From positions 1 to 41,646 of the forward strand of contig JAPKMP010000029.1 of the NCBI GenBank assembly GCA_026645935.1: 41,646 bases of DNA, written 5' to 3'. Shown in pieces: positions 39,841 to 41,646 of the stretch (positions are counted from its first letter, which is position 1; each line of letters begins with the position of its first letter). Origin of the DNA: Candidatus Villigracilaceae bacterium (GTDB lineage: Bacteria; Chloroflexota; Anaerolineae; Anaerolineales; Villigracilaceae). The notes beneath the pieces were generated by a model. The model worked only from the letters and a program-made list of their open reading frames with translations, searched no databases and was not told the origin of the DNA. Position numbers and translations under genes: made by a program.

Positions 39841-41001
39841 CTACCCTTTTCGGATGACATCCTTCCCGTACTTTGCCTGGAGCTCATCCACCACCTCCTG
39901 CAATTTACGGGATTTTTCGCTTCCGACATCCCATAAGCTGAGTTGCCGTACCGGAGCCCCGATTCCGCTGACGCCGACTCCGATCAACCGGACGGCTTGA
40001 TTGGGCTTGCGGACGGCGTTCATCAATTTGACCGCCGCGCGGTAGATCTCATCCTCGTTGTCTGTTAAAGTTTGCAATGTGACCTGTCTTGTCAGCGTGG
40101 TGAAATCGGGCCAGCGGATCTTTATTTTCACTGTCTTTCCGGCGAGATCGTTTTTACGTAACTGTTGCGCAACATCGTGTGATTGTTCCCGCAGGGTCTT
40201 GAGCAGGGTTTTCTCGTCACGGATATCCACATTGAATGTGGTTTCCTGGCTGACGGATTTCGTTTCGTATTCCGTGACGATGGGGCGGTTGTCCATGCCG
40301 TTGGCGTGACGCCACAGGTCGCGTCCGTTTTCGCCAAAGAGGCTGACCAATTCTTTTTCGGGCCAGCGGGCAATATCCCCGATCGTGTGGATGCCGAGTT
40401 CAGCGAGCCGCGCATTCGTTTTTGGCCCCACCCCCCAGAGCATGTCTGCGGGGAGGGGAGCGAGAAACTTTGCCTCCTCCCCGGCGGGGACAACTGTAAA
40501 ACCAAACGGCGGTTCGTTCTTTCTTTTGCTCGATTTCTTCCCAACCTCCGTCGCAATCTTCGCCACGAGTTTATTGGATGCAATACCGAGACTCGAGGGG
40601 AGAGTCAACTCGGTTCGGATCGCAGTTTGCAGGTCCAGGGCGAGGCGCGCGGGGGATTGGGAAAGTTCCGAAATGTCGAGGAATGCTTCGTCGATGGAAA
40701 TCTGTTCCACCAGCGGAGTCAAATTCCGCAGTTTTTCCATCACCTTTTCGGAATATTCGCCGTAAAGCCTGTGCCTTCCCGGTACGATGATCAGGTCGCG
40801 ACAAAGGCGCACAGCCCGGGACATGGGCATGGCCGAGCGGATTCCCAATGCGCGGGCGGCATACGAACAGGATGCAACCACACCGCGTTCATCCGGTTTA
40901 CCACCAACGGCAAATGGTTTCCCGCGCAACTGCGGATTCTGGATCTCTTCGACGGAACAGTAGAACGCATCGAGGTCGAGATGAAGGATCGTGCGGGCCA
41001 T
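39841..41001 (-). CDS. dinB: DNA polymerase IV
   Basis: A 386-residue Y-family translesion polymerase. Catalytic acids are D9 (HLDLDAFY, with D11 nearby), D104 and E105 (SIDEAFLD). SYAARALGI is the conserved fingers segment. The palm, fingers and thumb span about 1-240 and the little finger domain about 245-350. A beta-clamp-binding motif, QLSLW, lies near the C-terminus. It copies damaged templates. The start is the ATG at 41001: TATAAT lies exactly 6 nt upstream, and the in-frame TTG further up has no support. Confidence 0.95.
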   Translation of the reverse strand: MARTILHLDLDAFYCSVEEIQNPQLRGKPFAVGGKPDERGVVASCSYAARALGIRSAMPMSRAVRLCRDLIIVPGRHRLYGEYSEKVMEKLRNLTPLVEQISIDEAFLDISELSQSPARLALDLQTAIRTELTLPSSLGIASNKLVAKIATEVGKKSSKRKNEPPFGFTVVPAGEEAKFLAPLPADMLWGVGPKTNARLAELGIHTIGDIARWPEKELVSLFGENGRDLWRHANGMDNRPIVTEYETKSVSQETTFNVDIRDEKTLLKTLREQSHDVAQQLRKNDLAGKTVKIKIRWPDFTTLTRQVTLQTLTDNEDEIYRAAVKLMNAVRKPNQAVRLIGVGVSGIGAPVRQLSLWDVGSEKSRKLQEVVDELQAKYGKDVIRKG

Positions 41002-41007
41002 GAGATG

Positions 41008-41013
41008 ATTATA
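41008..41013 (-). promoter_or_regulatory. -10 box exactly 6 nt before the dinB ATG
   Basis: A perfect TATAAT followed by 6 nt and ATG on the minus strand with no ribosome-binding site. It is the clearest leaderless case. Confidence 0.6.
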
Positions 41014-41085
41014 GTGCAGCCGGGGTTGCCCCAAGAACGGACGAAAACGGGAAAAATTGACCACCAAATTGTTTTGAATTCATTA

Positions 41086-41114
41086 TTGAACAATTATTAA
41101 AGAAAAGTTATACT
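41086..41114 (+). promoter_or_regulatory. Sigma-70-type promoter of the NBR1-like gene
   Basis: TTGAAC (41086-41091), a 17-bp spacer, TATACT (41109-41114). Transcription would start near 41121, leaving a leader of about 70 nt before the ATG at 41193. Confidence 0.65.
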
Positions 41115-41192
41115 AGGCAAGCGTATAGTCAAAACGGAACATTTTGCAGAACCTTTACGTCCTTACCCCGTGTTGACTTGATGGAGGAAGAA

Positions 41193-41646
41193 ATGAGACT
41201 TGTTATAAGAACGATTTCGACACTGCTCCTGCTTGCGATTCTGATGACTCTTGCGCCGGGTGGATCATCCACCGCAGGCGCGGCAAGTTGTTATTGGGCG
41301 CAGTTCGTTGCGGATGTGACCATCCCCGACGGGACGAACTTTGCCCCGAATACTGCGTTCAAGAAAACCTGGCGCATCAAGAACATCGGCTCCTGCGCAT
41401 GGGGGGGTGACGTCTCGCTGATCTTCGACAGCGGTGAGCGTATGAACGCGCCTGCCTCGCTCACCCTGCCCACGACGGTAAACCCGGGACAGACGGTCGA
41501 TATCACAGTCGATATGACTTCGCCTGCCAACGCCGGTCACTACTTCGGCTATTGGAAATTCAAGACCACGAACTTCGGCGGTTTGACCTTCGGCATCGGT
41601 TCGAATCAAAATAAATCCTTCTGGGTTGAGATTCGAGTCAGCGGCG
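41193..41646 (+). CDS. Secreted NBR1-Ig-like domain protein, partial
   Basis: A partial gene of at least 151 residues that runs off the window. The signal peptide (about 1-30, hydrophobic TLLLLAILMTLAP, cut likely near TAGAA) is followed by an NBR1-type Ig-like domain (about 33-150): WAQFVADVTIPDGTNFAPN, a KTWRIKNIGSCAW segment with the conserved tryptophans, and GHYFGYWKF. It has a disulfide-capable cysteine pair. The domain is common in secreted Anaerolineae proteins; the role is unknown. GGAGGAAG is 4 nt before the ATG at 41193, and an earlier ATG at 41181 is not in frame. Confidence 0.75.
   Translation, partial: MRLVIRTISTLLLLAILMTLAPGGSSTAGAASCYWAQFVADVTIPDGTNFAPNTAFKKTWRIKNIGSCAWGGDVSLIFDSGERMNAPASLTLPTTVNPGQTVDITVDMTSPANAGHYFGYWKFKTTNFGGLTFGIGSNQNKSFWVEIRVSG

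Noticed and set aside
1-41646. CRISPR array, tRNA, rRNA, transposase or phage genes
   Set aside because: I looked for repeat-spacer regularity, cloverleaf ends and transposase motifs and saw none; the repeats present are single hairpins or short scattered elements.

Overview
This window is most likely a chromosomal segment of an Anaerolineae-type (Chloroflexota) bacterium. The clues are an NBR1-type Ig-like secreted protein at the right edge, a dodecin, a Ddn-type (deazaflavin) reductase, a complete decarboxylase operon of the methylmalonyl-CoA type next to an aldehyde:ferredoxin oxidoreductase, and several promoters whose -10 box abuts the start codon. This assignment is inference; there is no rRNA or other phylogenetic marker. 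I see no tRNA, rRNA, CRISPR array, transposase or integrase.

Left part (1-13.1 kb): a partial minus-strand gene; a KdpDE-type two-component pair in which KdpD lacks its large cytoplasmic N-terminal domain; a PLP dehydratase with a D-2-hydroxyacid dehydrogenase; then, divergently, an uncharacterised 309-residue protein followed by fumarylacetoacetase (end of tyrosine degradation). Next come a GlsB/YeaQ-type membrane protein, a GT-C glycosyltransferase, a small membrane protein overlapping a D-cysteine desulfhydrase-like gene, and a minus-strand operon (unknown protein, serine beta-lactamase-like hydrolase, MOSC protein, CBU_0592-type membrane protein), with dodecin upstream.

Middle (13.1-28.1 kb): a fused ADP-forming acyl-CoA synthetase, a small membrane protein, a decayed copy of a decarboxylase beta-subunit gene, an aldehyde:ferredoxin oxidoreductase, and a full operon for a sodium-pumping decarboxylase (carboxyltransferase, small membrane subunit, biotin carrier, beta subunit). 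Together these suggest fermentative use of amino and organic acids, with energy gained by acyl-CoA to ATP conversion, ferredoxin reduction and a sodium gradient. A lipoprotein, a GAF-GAF hybrid histidine kinase with a single-domain response regulator, and an MFS transporter plus M24 peptidase pair follow.

Right part (28.1-41.6 kb): a TetR regulator with a palindromic operator heads a nine-gene plus-strand operon that looks like a split, decorated YbhFSRG-type exporter: permease, HlyD protein, Ddn-type reductase, two small membrane proteins, ABC ATPase, SRPBCC protein and a second ABC ATPase. The two ATPases have complementary defects. On the minus strand are PspC, a B-box zinc-finger membrane protein, YjbQ, GyrI-like, GNAT-YoaP, an S33 peptidase, a WYL regulator and DNA polymerase IV. 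The window ends in a secreted NBR1-Ig-like protein.

Most notable: (1) the decarboxylase beta-subunit pseudogene at 15841-16170; (2) at least five genes with a -10 hexamer exactly 6 nt before ATG and no Shine-Dalgarno, implying leaderless mRNAs; (3) two unrelated short dispersed repeats inserted in frame inside protein genes; (4) a duplicated micro-ORF preceding each small membrane gene of the exporter operon.
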